A stretch of 7,619 bases of DNA from NCBI GenBank assembly GCA_021199145.1, contig JAJQIP010000185.1:1-7619 (forward strand), given 5' to 3'. Made by a program: the position numbers and the translations under genes. Origin of the DNA: Porphyromonadaceae bacterium. Its GTDB lineage: Bacteria; Bacteroidota; Bacteroidia; Bacteroidales; UBA11471. The stretch's first letter is position 1; each line of letters opens with the position of its first letter. Below are positions 1 to 6,411 of this stretch, piece by piece. Below the pieces are notes generated by a model. That model was given only the letters and a program-made list of their open reading frames with translations, made no database searches and was not told the origin of the DNA.

Positions 1-414
1 GCCGAGTTCAATGGTTTTAGGCATATAGTCCCGAATGAACTTCGGAGAGAAGTCAAACATATGCGAAGTGGCGATAATCGGACGCCCCGCTCCGTCGTAT
101 CGGATGTTTTCACCCAAAATAAAGCGATATCCACCAATAATTTCCCGGTCCGCCGGATCCCATACGATAAGTTGTTGGCAAGGAGGTTCCATGGTGTCAT
201 ATTGGTCTATGTCCACCTCTTTCCCCGTACCTCCCCCGGCTGTCCGGAATGCGATTTCCCGCAGTCGGCCTATTTCCCGCATGATGTTGGGGGCATTCTT
301 ATAGTTTACGATATAGATTTCGTTTTCCCCTTTGTTGGTATGGCGCAGAAAACGTTCGGAGGTCAGTTCTTCCTCTATTTTCTCTCTTTCAATGGGGGCA
401 ATAATCTTTTTCAT
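1..414 (-). CDS. glsB: GNAT-fold N-acyltransferase, probable glycine N-acyltransferase GlsB (3' end cut by window edge)
   Basis: The first 138 codons are present, reading leftwards from an ATG at 414 (MKKIIAPIEREKIEEELTSE at the N terminus) with no stop before the edge; I recall family members of roughly 300 or more residues, so the rest lies outside. Visible family marks are the REIAFR-TAGGGTGKEVDID block (residues 53-70), then YD at 72-73 and the strand QLIVWDP followed by IIGGYRF (81-98). This layout matches OlsB/hemolysin-like acyl-ACP-dependent N-acyltransferases. In Bacteroides the homologue GlsB puts a 3-hydroxy fatty acid on the amino group of glycine, the first step of glycine-lipid synthesis, at the inner membrane. 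The ATG overlaps the TGA of the upstream acyltransferase gene as ATGA, so the start is well fixed and translation is probably coupled. The specific substrate is inferred from homology and from the paired O-acyltransferase; an ornithine-lipid-type substrate is the main alternative. Confidence 0.85.
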   Translation of the reverse strand, partial: MKKIIAPIEREKIEEELTSERFLRHTNKGENEIYIVNYKNAPNIMREIGRLREIAFRTAGGGTGKEVDIDQYDTMEPPCQQLIVWDPADREIIGGYRFILGENIRYDGAGRPIIATSHMFDFSPKFIRDYMPKTIELG

Positions 415-1256
415 AATCGCTTGGAATTGTTTAAACTATCTCTGATACTGTAAACCTCGTCTTTTACGTATTGTGCCCATTCCATACGGGATCTCGATTT
501 GTCAAACGTTTGCCAGGGAATGGTGCGGCCGAAATGTATGGTGAATCTTTTCCTTTCGCTCTTGAACATTTCATCGGGCAGGTAGACCAATTCAACGTTG
601 AATTTTATCCCCAATCTTTTTCTCCAACGGGCGAAACGGTAAAAAAACGGAGAGTTGTATCCTTCAAACCAGATGGGTATGACATCCCTCTGATATTGTA
701 CGCTTTTGGCAATGAAGGCTTTGTTCCATGTCAAATCGCATATTTCACGCTTTTGCTGCCGAGAACAGAGTCCGGCCGGAAATACGATTATCTGGCAGTC
801 ACTTTCGTATGCTTCGCAAATGCTGTTCGCCTTGTCCTTGTCCTGTTTCCCGTATTTGTTGATGGGAAGGAAAACGTCCGACAAAGGCAGGACCGTCAGC
901 AGGTCATTGACGACAAATTTTATGTTCTTGTTATAGCGTTGCCCCAATACGGAGATGAGGGCCACCCCGTCAATTCCCCCCAACGGATGGTTGGAGGCAA
1001 AGATAAAACGCCCTTTGGCCGGAATGTTTTCTTCTCCCTCCACTTGGAGTGAAATATTCAGGTACTCTATTACGGTATTGGCAAAATCCACCCCCCGAAG
1101 ATTGGGATAGACCTCAAAAAAACGGTTGAAACGTTCTTGTTGTATAGTACGTTCGAGGTAGTTGAAGATGAATTTCGGAATCCTTTTGGCGATTCTCGCT
1201 GATTTTTTTCTTACAACATCCTCTAAATCAATGCGTAGTAATTTATCTTCGGACAT
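411..1256 (-). CDS. glsA: PlsC-family 1-acyltransferase, probable glycine-lipid O-acyltransferase GlsA
   Basis: With the start at 1256 this gives 281 residues (MSEDKLLRIDLEDVV...). The lysophospholipid acyltransferase blocks are in order: SNHPLGGIDG at about 88-97 (catalytic His90, Asp96), LPINKYGKQ at about 130-138, IVFPAGLCSR at about 157-166 and IPIWFEGYNS at about 193-202. The His-Asp spacing is HX5D rather than the textbook HX4D, and FPEG is replaced by FPAG. By homology GlsA esterifies the 3-hydroxyl of N-acyl-glycine with a second fatty acid, completing the acyloxyacyl glycine lipid; the coupled N-acyltransferase downstream supports this over a plain PlsC role in phosphatidic acid synthesis. 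The frame stays open upstream to a GTG at 1340, which would add 28 residues. I prefer the ATG at 1256 because a TAnnTTTG box at 1278-1285 would place the transcript start downstream of the GTG, and because the added segment shows no family motif. Broad lipid-acyltransferase assignment is firm; the glycine-lipid role is inferred. Confidence 0.85.
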   Translation of the reverse strand: MSEDKLLRIDLEDVVRKKSARIAKRIPKFIFNYLERTIQQERFNRFFEVYPNLRGVDFANTVIEYLNISLQVEGEENIPAKGRFIFASNHPLGGIDGVALISVLGQRYNKNIKFVVNDLLTVLPLSDVFLPINKYGKQDKDKANSICEAYESDCQIIVFPAGLCSRQQKREICDLTWNKAFIAKSVQYQRDVIPIWFEGYNSPFFYRFARWRKRLGIKFNVELVYLPDEMFKSERKRFTIHFGRTIPWQTFDKSRSRMEWAQYVKDEVYSIRDSLNNSKRL

Positions 1257-1277
1257 ACCTATATACGCAAAAACAAA

Positions 1278-1285
1278 CAAAGGTA
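1278..1285 (-). promoter_or_regulatory. Predicted Bacteroidetes -7 promoter box for the gls operon
   Basis: Read on the minus strand this is TACCTTTG, an exact match to the Bacteroides sigma-ABfr -7 consensus TAnnTTTG. It sits 21 bases upstream of the ATG at 1256, leaving a short leader. No clear TTTG -33 element is seen at the usual 19-21 base spacing, so the site rests on one box plus its position. Confidence 0.45.
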
Positions 1286-1402
1286 GTGTTTCTTTTGAAA
1301 TAAACGGGGTATAATTGTGAAAAATGTTTTCAGATTCCACTCCTTTTGCTTTTAAATGCGAAAAACAAAAGGAAATTTGTTGAAAAAAAAATGAAAAATT
1401 TA

Positions 1403-1414
1403 ATGGGTGTCCAT
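1403..1414. repeat. Short inverted repeat in the divergent intergenic region
   Basis: ATGG-GTGT-CCAT is a perfect 4-base inverted repeat with a 4-base spacer, placed just upstream of the predicted rightward -7 box. It could be an operator half-site pair, but a 4-base arm is easily chance. It is flanked by a run of nine A residues at 1383-1391 and other A/T tracts, which may act as an upstream promoter element. Confidence 0.2.
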
Positions 1415-1425
1415 GTTTTTCTTCT

Positions 1426-1433
1426 TATTTTTA
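1426..1433 (+). promoter_or_regulatory. Possible -7 promoter box for the dcw operon
   Basis: TATTTTTA matches TAnnTTTG at all fixed positions but the last. It lies 29 bases upstream of the rsmH ATG, in an AT-rich intergenic region between two divergent operons. The nearest -33-like element (TTTA at 1399-1402) is spaced 23 bases away, slightly too far, so the call is weak. Some promoter is expected here because the gene to the left is on the other strand. Confidence 0.3.
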
Positions 1434-1462
1434 CAACAACAAACGTGTACTTGAATAAATAG

Positions 1463-2371
1463 ATGCAATCCGCTGTATATCATACTCCTGCATTGCTCGA
1501 TGCTTCTGTCGAAGGGTTGAATGTGCAACGTGACGGAACCTATATCGATGCTACATTTGGGGGCGGTGGCCATTCACGGGCCATTATGAGTCGGTTGGGG
1601 GAGAAGGGGCGGCTTTATGCTTTTGATCAGGATGAGGATGCTTTTAGTAACCGTATGGATGACCCGCGGTTTGTCTTTGTGTGGAGTAATTTCCGTTTTC
1701 TCAAGAATTTCATGCGTTATTATGGGGTAGAAAAGGTGGATGGCGTCTTGGCCGATTTGGGAGTGTCGTCCCATCATTTCGACCTTCCGGAGAGGGGCTT
1801 TTCCTTCCGTCTGGACGGTAAGTTGGATATGCGGATGAACCGCCGTTCACCAGTCACGGCCGCTGATATTGTGGAGAATTATACGGCGGAACAGTTGGCC
1901 GATATTTTTTATCTCTATGGCGAATTGCGTTCTTCCCGCAAAATCGCCGAAGCGATAGTTTCCGTTCGGCGGACACGGAAGATAAAGACAACGGGGCAGT
2001 TGGTCGAAGTGGTTTCGCCTTGTATCGATAAACGTCAGGAAAAGAAAGAACTGGCACAAATATTTCAAGCGTTACGCATTGAGGTCAATCAGGAGATGGC
2101 GGTACTGCGCCACATGCTATCTTCGGCAAATGACTTGGTAAAGCCGGGAGGACGTATTGTCGTCCTGACCTATCATTCCCTGGAAGATCGGTTGGTAAAA
2201 AACTTTTTCAAGACCGGAAATTTCGAAGGGCGTCCTCAAAAAGATTTTTTCGGACGTATGGAGGCCCCTCTGCGCTTGGTCAACAACAAGGTGATTGTGG
2301 CGGACGAGGAAGAGGTGTTGCGTAATCCTCGGGTACGCAGCGCCAAATTGCGTATTGCCGAGAAACTGTAA
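1463..2371 (+). CDS. rsmH: 16S rRNA (cytosine(1402)-N(4))-methyltransferase RsmH (MraW)
   Basis: A 302-residue protein, a normal length for the family. It transfers a methyl group from S-adenosylmethionine to N4 of C1402 of 16S rRNA in the ribosomal P site, in the cytoplasm. Family motifs are all present: the SAM-binding loop DATFGGGGHS (29-38), the acidic ribose-binding strand AFDQDED (53-59), ADLGVSSHHFD (97-107), the ERGFSFR-DG-LDMRM block (110-125), LRIEVNQE (204-211), YHSLEDR (237-243) and the C-terminal KLRIAEK (295-301). The start is the only good one: MQSAVYHTPALL is the usual N terminus, and the preceding leader is AT-rich (aataaatag) without a Shine-Dalgarno site, as is common in Bacteroidetes. 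It is the first gene of the rightward dcw operon here; mraZ, the usual gene before it, is missing. The stop is followed after 12 bases by the ftsL-like gene. Confidence 0.97.
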   Translation: MQSAVYHTPALLDASVEGLNVQRDGTYIDATFGGGGHSRAIMSRLGEKGRLYAFDQDEDAFSNRMDDPRFVFVWSNFRFLKNFMRYYGVEKVDGVLADLGVSSHHFDLPERGFSFRLDGKLDMRMNRRSPVTAADIVENYTAEQLADIFYLYGELRSSRKIAEAIVSVRRTRKIKTTGQLVEVVSPCIDKRQEKKELAQIFQALRIEVNQEMAVLRHMLSSANDLVKPGGRIVVLTYHSLEDRLVKNFFKTGNFEGRPQKDFFGRMEAPLRLVNNKVIVADEEEVLRNPRVRSAKLRIAEKL

Positions 2372-2383
2372 AAGGGTAAAGGT

Positions 2384-2800
2384 ATGACGGAGAATGACGA
2401 GGAAAAGGACAATGTGAAGGCACCCGATGCCGTGGAAACGGAAACGGGGTCGGCTCCTCGTCTGATTCCCTTCCTGCGACGGATTTTTGAGGGGGTCTTT
2501 GAGGGGGAAATCGTCTCGTTCGATTTCTTCTACCGACAATGGAAGGCATGTCTTGTTGTAATAATCCTCCTGTTTTGTTATATAGGCAACCGGTACAGTT
2601 GCCACCGTAAGATGCTTGAAATAGAGCATTTGCGTGCCAAAGAGGTAGAGTTGCGGTATGAAGCAACGACGTTGTCTTCGGAGTTGACGGGGAAGAGCCG
2701 CCCTTCCCGCATTGAGAAACTTTCCGGTGAGAAAGGGTTGGACATCCATCCTGCCAAAGTACCTTCGTATAAACTAAAGCGGAGGAGGTATGAAGACTAA
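2384..2800 (+). CDS. ftsL: FtsL-like cell division membrane protein (Bacteroidetes type)
   Basis: A 138-residue bitopic membrane protein. Residues 1-25 are acidic and probably disordered, 26-53 form an amphipathic stretch holding a small tandem repeat (FEGV/FEGE, about 36-42), 54-69 are one hydrophobic membrane segment (CLVVIILLFCYIG), and 70-105 look helical and coiled-coil-like (MLEIEHLRAKEVELRYEA). The tail from 106 is basic and ends KRRRYED. There is little primary sequence likeness to E. coli FtsL; identification rests on size, topology and position between rsmH and ftsI, where Bacteroidetes carry the FtsL-like family. By analogy it would bind the septal synthase complex as part of the divisome, with the coiled coil in the periplasm. 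It starts 12 bases after rsmH and its last 11 bases overlap the start of ftsI, which suggests coupled translation of two partner proteins. Confidence 0.85.
   Translation: MTENDEEKDNVKAPDAVETETGSAPRLIPFLRRIFEGVFEGEIVSFDFFYRQWKACLVVIILLFCYIGNRYSCHRKMLEIEHLRAKEVELRYEATTLSSELTGKSRPSRIEKLSGEKGLDIHPAKVPSYKLKRRRYED
2781..2789 (+). promoter_or_regulatory. Ribosome binding site of ftsI inside the end of ftsL
   Basis: GGAGGAGGT lies directly before the ftsI ATG at 2790, giving a GGAGG with a 4-base spacer. It is the only strong Shine-Dalgarno sequence seen before a start in this window; the others are AT-rich or weak. The same bases encode Arg-Arg-Arg-Tyr (with its last base) near the C terminus of the FtsL-like protein. 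Confidence 0.6.
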
Positions 2801-4937
2801 GGGGCTATATTTCCGGTATCTCATTATCGTAGTGGCCGTCGCTGCGATTTGTGTAGCGATACTCTTCAAAATGGCCCGTACTGTTTTTGTGGAGCGGGAC
2901 AAATGGCAGGCCAAAGCGGAGCGGCCTCTTTACGATACGGTGTCGATACTGGCTCCGAGGGGAAATATCCTGGCGACGGACGGCCGTCTGTTGGCGACCA
3001 TGATGCCCCGCTATACGATGTATGTTGATTTCGGAGCCGACGGTTTCAATAAAGATACCTTCGAACGTTACCTTGACCCCTTGTGCCAGGCGTTGGCACA
3101 GATGCCCGGCGACCGTACGGCGGCGGAATATAAAGCCCATTTGCTGAAAGGACAACGTTCCAGGTCTCGCTATTACCGTATTTCTTATACTCGGTTGTCG
3201 TACGTGCAGAAAAAGCAGATTCTGGAGTATCCCTTCTTCAATCAGCAAAATCCCGGTAAGACGGGACTTGTCTTTGAAGAGCTGATGAGTCGTGACCGTC
3301 CGTTCGGACTGTTGGCCTCCAGTACGGTAGGGAGTGTGTACATAAACAGTGAAGGCCGGGGGGCCTCCGGGATAGAGTTGCGGTGTGATTCCCTGTTGCG
3401 GGGCGTCAACGGCAAACGTATCAAGCAGCGGGTGCAATGGCAATGGGTGGGAGATATCCTGACAAAACCTGTCTCCGGTCAGGATGTGTATACGACGATT
3501 GATGTCGATATCCAGGATATGGCCGAATCGGCGTTGATGAACAGACTGCAGGAGCTTCAGGCCGACTATGGTGTGGCTATCATTATGGAGGTGAAGACGG
3601 GGGCGATACGGGCGATTGCCAATCTCGACCGCCAGCCCGATGGTTCTTATAAGGAGGGGGTAAACCATGCGATAAGTGATTTGCTGGAGCCGGGTTCTAC
3701 CTTCAAGACGGCCTCGATGATGGTCGCTTTGGATGCCGGTGTGGTGACTCCCGATGAGGAGTTCGATACCGGAAACGGCTTGTTTCAATATGGCGGGAGA
3801 TCCTTGAGGGACCACAATTACAGTCATGGGGGATATGGAGTTATCACGGCGGCGCAGACCATATGGTACTCTTCCAATGTCGGGATTTCCAAAATTGTAT
3901 TGAAAGGGTTTGAGAAAGACCCCAAGAAATATGTTGACGGCCTTTATGCGATAGGCCTGAACAAGAGGGTCGATTTGGGGCTTCCGGGAGCGGGATATCC
4001 CATTATCAAATATCCGGTAAACGAGGACGGGAAAGCCAATCCGTCGTGGTCGAAAGTCTCTTTGCCGTTCATGAGTTTCGGCTATGAAGTCCTGATTCCT
4101 CCCATTTATACGTTGATGTTCTATAACGGTATTGCCAACGGGGGAAAAATGATAAAGCCCTATATTATTTCCGGTATAGGGGAGAACGGACATGTGTCGC
4201 GACGGTTCGGGACGGAAGTTGTCACGGAGAAAATCTGCAAAGACCAGACTTTGAAAGAAATACGGCAGATGCTGGTAGATGTGGTACAACACGGTACGGC
4301 TCATGGCCGTACAGCGGTCAGTTCCGATTATGTCCAGATTGCCGGAAAGACAGGTACGGCGCAAATTCATCAGGGGGCGGCCGGCTATAAAGGGAATACG
4401 GTGCGTTACAGAGTTTCGTTTTGCGGCTATTTCCCTGCTGCCAATCCCAAGTATTCGGGTATCGTAGTGGTGTCGAATCCTCGTGTCGGTTATCCTTCCG
4501 GTGGTACGATGCCCGGAGCCGTCCTCCGTACGGTGGCCGACGAGATGTATGCCCGAGGATTCCTTCCCAGTAAGGAGACGATGCCACGGGATACGCTTTA
4601 TGCCAAGATGCCCGCCATCAAAAGCGGGGATGCCAAGAGTATCCTCTCTGTCTGTCAGTCGCTTTCGCTTCCTCTTTCATCGGGTGCGAAAAATGAGTAT
4701 CGGAATGGATGGGCTTCGGTGGAATCGAAGGATTATCCGATTGCCTTGAAGTCGTTGACACCGAATACCCGTACAGTGCCTTCGGTCATCGGAATGGGCG
4801 TACGTGACGCTATCTATCTGTTGGAACAGGTCGGTTTGCGTGTCGCTGTGGAGGGAAGCGGTAAGGTCGTGCGTCAGTCTATCCCTGTGGGACGCCGTTT
4901 TACCCGAGGGGAGAAAATAACCATTGTGTTGAAGTAA
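2790..4937 (+). CDS. ftsI: Septal peptidoglycan transpeptidase FtsI (class B penicillin-binding protein with PASTA domain)
   Basis: A 715-residue class B PBP that cross-links peptidoglycan peptides at the division septum. After a short basic cytoplasmic start, residues 10-27 form the membrane anchor (YLIIVVAVAAICVAILF). The PBP dimerisation domain begins at about 50 with the family signature APRGNILATDGRLLA (55-69). The transpeptidase domain (about 255-590) has all three active-site motifs: SxxK as S303-T-F-K306 in LEPGSTFKTA, SxN as S361-S-N363 in YSSNVGISK, and KTGT at 520-523 in IAGKTGTAQ. A single PASTA domain (about 660-715, from TVPSVIGMGVRDA to ITIVLK) ends the protein, joined by a linker. 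Position after ftsL and before murE is the normal dcw place. The start is fixed by a strong ribosome binding site and by the membrane anchor. It overlaps ftsL by 11 bases and is followed by murE after 11 bases. All catalytic residues are intact; beta-lactams would be expected to acylate S303. Confidence 0.96.
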   Translation: MKTKGLYFRYLIIVVAVAAICVAILFKMARTVFVERDKWQAKAERPLYDTVSILAPRGNILATDGRLLATMMPRYTMYVDFGADGFNKDTFERYLDPLCQALAQMPGDRTAAEYKAHLLKGQRSRSRYYRISYTRLSYVQKKQILEYPFFNQQNPGKTGLVFEELMSRDRPFGLLASSTVGSVYINSEGRGASGIELRCDSLLRGVNGKRIKQRVQWQWVGDILTKPVSGQDVYTTIDVDIQDMAESALMNRLQELQADYGVAIIMEVKTGAIRAIANLDRQPDGSYKEGVNHAISDLLEPGSTFKTASMMVALDAGVVTPDEEFDTGNGLFQYGGRSLRDHNYSHGGYGVITAAQTIWYSSNVGISKIVLKGFEKDPKKYVDGLYAIGLNKRVDLGLPGAGYPIIKYPVNEDGKANPSWSKVSLPFMSFGYEVLIPPIYTLMFYNGIANGGKMIKPYIISGIGENGHVSRRFGTEVVTEKICKDQTLKEIRQMLVDVVQHGTAHGRTAVSSDYVQIAGKTGTAQIHQGAAGYKGNTVRYRVSFCGYFPAANPKYSGIVVVSNPRVGYPSGGTMPGAVLRTVADEMYARGFLPSKETMPRDTLYAKMPAIKSGDAKSILSVCQSLSLPLSSGAKNEYRNGWASVESKDYPIALKSLTPNTRTVPSVIGMGVRDAIYLLEQVGLRVAVEGSGKVVRQSIPVGRRFTRGEKITIVLK

Positions 4938-4948
4938 ACAGATGAATC

Positions 4949-6400
4949 ATGCAACTAAAAGATCTTCTTCAAACCGTATGTGTGACAAAAATCGTGGGCA
5001 CTGACATTGTCGGAGTAACCTCTGTTACGGACGATTCTCGTCGTGTCGGGGAGGGGACGTTGTTCGTGGCTGTTCGTGGCGTGGCTGTCGACGGACATAC
5101 CTTTATCTCCAAGGCCGAGGCGCAAGGGGCGGCGGTCATCGTGTGTGAGGAACTGCCGGCCGTGCTCTCCCCGCAAGTCGTTTATGTCGTGACCCCCGAT
5201 AGCCGGGAGGCGTTGGGGCTGTTGGCTTCGGCATGGTATGGCAATCCTTCGCACCGACTCACGTTGGTCGGGGTTACCGGTACGAACGGCAAGACAACTA
5301 TTGCTACGCTGTTGTATGAGATGTTCCGCTTTTTCGGTGAGAAAGCAGGTCTTTTATCGACCGTCTGCAATTATGTCGACGACCGGGCTGTCCCGACCGA
5401 ACATACGACACCTGACCCCTTGACTCTGCACCGGTTGTTGCGGGAGATGGTCGATGCTGGATGCCGTTATGCTTTTATGGAGGTCAGTTCGCACTCGGTG
5501 GACCAGCGGCGTATTGCCGGACTCAAATTTGCGGGGGGCATATTTACCAATCTTACCCGGGACCATCTCGATTATCACAAAACGGTACAGGCCTATCTCC
5601 AGGCGAAAAAGAAATTTTTCGACCATCTTCCTCCTGAAGCTTTCGCCTTGACGAATGCCGACGACAAGAACGGAAAGGTCATGCTGCAGAATACCCGTGC
5701 CAAGAAACAGTGCTATGCACTGAATACATTGGCCGATTATAAGGGGCGCATTATCGAAAGTCGTCTCGACGGGACACTCCTTGAGGTCAATGGACGGGAG
5801 GTCAATGTACAGTTTGTCGGCAAGTTCAATGCGTATAACCTGTTGGCCGTGTATGGGGCCGCTTGTCTGTTGGGGGCGGATTCCGAAAGGGTGCTGGTTA
5901 CCCTCAGCCGTCTTGTCCCCGTGTCGGGAAGATTCCAGACGTTGCATGCCCCGCAAGGGTATACGGTCATCATCGACTATGCCCATACACCCGATGCCAT
6001 AACTAACGTGCTTTCCGCAATAGGTGAGGTGGTGGGTCATACAGGGAGTGTCATTACCGTTGTGGGGGCAGGAGGAAACCGGGACAAAGGCAAACGTCCG
6101 CTTATGGCCCAGGAGGCGGTAAAGAGAAGTGATAAGGTGATTTTTACCTCGGATAATCCCCGCTTCGAAAAGCCCCAGGATATCCTCGACGATATGTTGG
6201 CCGGATTGGATGTGGAACAACGTCGGAAGGTGCTGACAATCGTAGACCGTCGGGAGGCTATCCGGGCGGCGACACAGTTCGCCCGACCGGGGGATGTGAT
6301 TCTCATTGCCGGTAAAGGGCATGAAGATTATCAGGAGATAGAGGGTGTAAAGCACCACTTCAATGATTATGAAGAGGTAGAGCAATTGTTTAAAGCCTAA
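4949..6400 (+). CDS. murE: UDP-N-acetylmuramoyl-L-alanyl-D-glutamate--2,6-diaminopimelate ligase MurE
   Basis: A 483-residue Mur ligase that adds the third amino acid to UDP-MurNAc-L-Ala-D-Glu using ATP, in the cytoplasm. The N-terminal UDP-binding domain includes SVTDDSRRVGEGTLFVA (25-41). The central ATPase domain carries the P-loop GVTGTNGKTT (108-117), EHTTPDPLTL (151-160), MEVSSHSVDQRR (177-188) and TRDHLDYH (203-210); K220 in YLQAKKKFF is the expected carbamylated lysine. The C-terminal domain has DYAHTPDA (343-350), GAGGNRDKGKRP (373-384) and the amino-acid selectivity motif DNPR (402-405). DNPR marks meso-diaminopimelate enzymes, in contrast with the motifs of lysine-adding ones, so this organism should have meso-DAP peptidoglycan. 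The start ATG at 4949 gives the usual N terminus; another ATG at 4942 is in a different frame. It follows ftsI by 11 bases and precedes mraY by 11, consistent with one operon. Confidence 0.96.
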   Translation: MQLKDLLQTVCVTKIVGTDIVGVTSVTDDSRRVGEGTLFVAVRGVAVDGHTFISKAEAQGAAVIVCEELPAVLSPQVVYVVTPDSREALGLLASAWYGNPSHRLTLVGVTGTNGKTTIATLLYEMFRFFGEKAGLLSTVCNYVDDRAVPTEHTTPDPLTLHRLLREMVDAGCRYAFMEVSSHSVDQRRIAGLKFAGGIFTNLTRDHLDYHKTVQAYLQAKKKFFDHLPPEAFALTNADDKNGKVMLQNTRAKKQCYALNTLADYKGRIIESRLDGTLLEVNGREVNVQFVGKFNAYNLLAVYGAACLLGADSERVLVTLSRLVPVSGRFQTLHAPQGYTVIIDYAHTPDAITNVLSAIGEVVGHTGSVITVVGAGGNRDKGKRPLMAQEAVKRSDKVIFTSDNPRFEKPQDILDDMLAGLDVEQRRKVLTIVDRREAIRAATQFARPGDVILIAGKGHEDYQEIEGVKHHFNDYEEVEQLFKA

Positions 6401-6411
6401 TTTTTCGGAAA

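Noticed and set aside
471..1052. A 193-codon open frame on the plus strand opposite glsA
   Set aside because: It lies in codon register with glsA, whose acyltransferase motifs are clear; the plus-strand product has no recognisable features.
1257..1340. 28-residue upstream extension of glsA from a GTG at 1340
   Set aside because: The exact TAnnTTTG box lies inside this stretch and would start the transcript downstream of the GTG; GTG starts are also less common, and its AGGA abuts the start codon with no spacer.
1404..1409. TGGGTG as an MraZ box
   Set aside because: MraZ sites are arrays of several TGGG-type repeats at regular spacing; only one copy is present.
3351..3370. GC-rich inverted repeat in ftsI that could be a hairpin
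   Set aside because: It is inside the coding region, has no following T-run and lies in the middle of an intact gene, so it is not a terminator.
2805..4370. A 521-codon open frame on the minus strand opposite ftsI
   Set aside because: It is in codon register with ftsI, so it stays open only because ftsI avoids the codons TTA, CTA and TCA in this stretch. The translation shows no known motif and the sense gene is complete with all family motifs.
5060..5079. Perfect 10-base tandem repeat TGTTCGTGGC in murE
   Set aside because: The period is not a multiple of three and the encoded LFVAVRG segment is a conserved part of MurE, so codon bias and a conserved Val/Arg/Gly-rich sequence explain it better than a functional repeat.
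5354..6385. A 343-codon open frame on the minus strand opposite murE
   Set aside because: Same register effect; the murE sense protein is fully supported by its motifs, and the antisense translation looks like no known protein.
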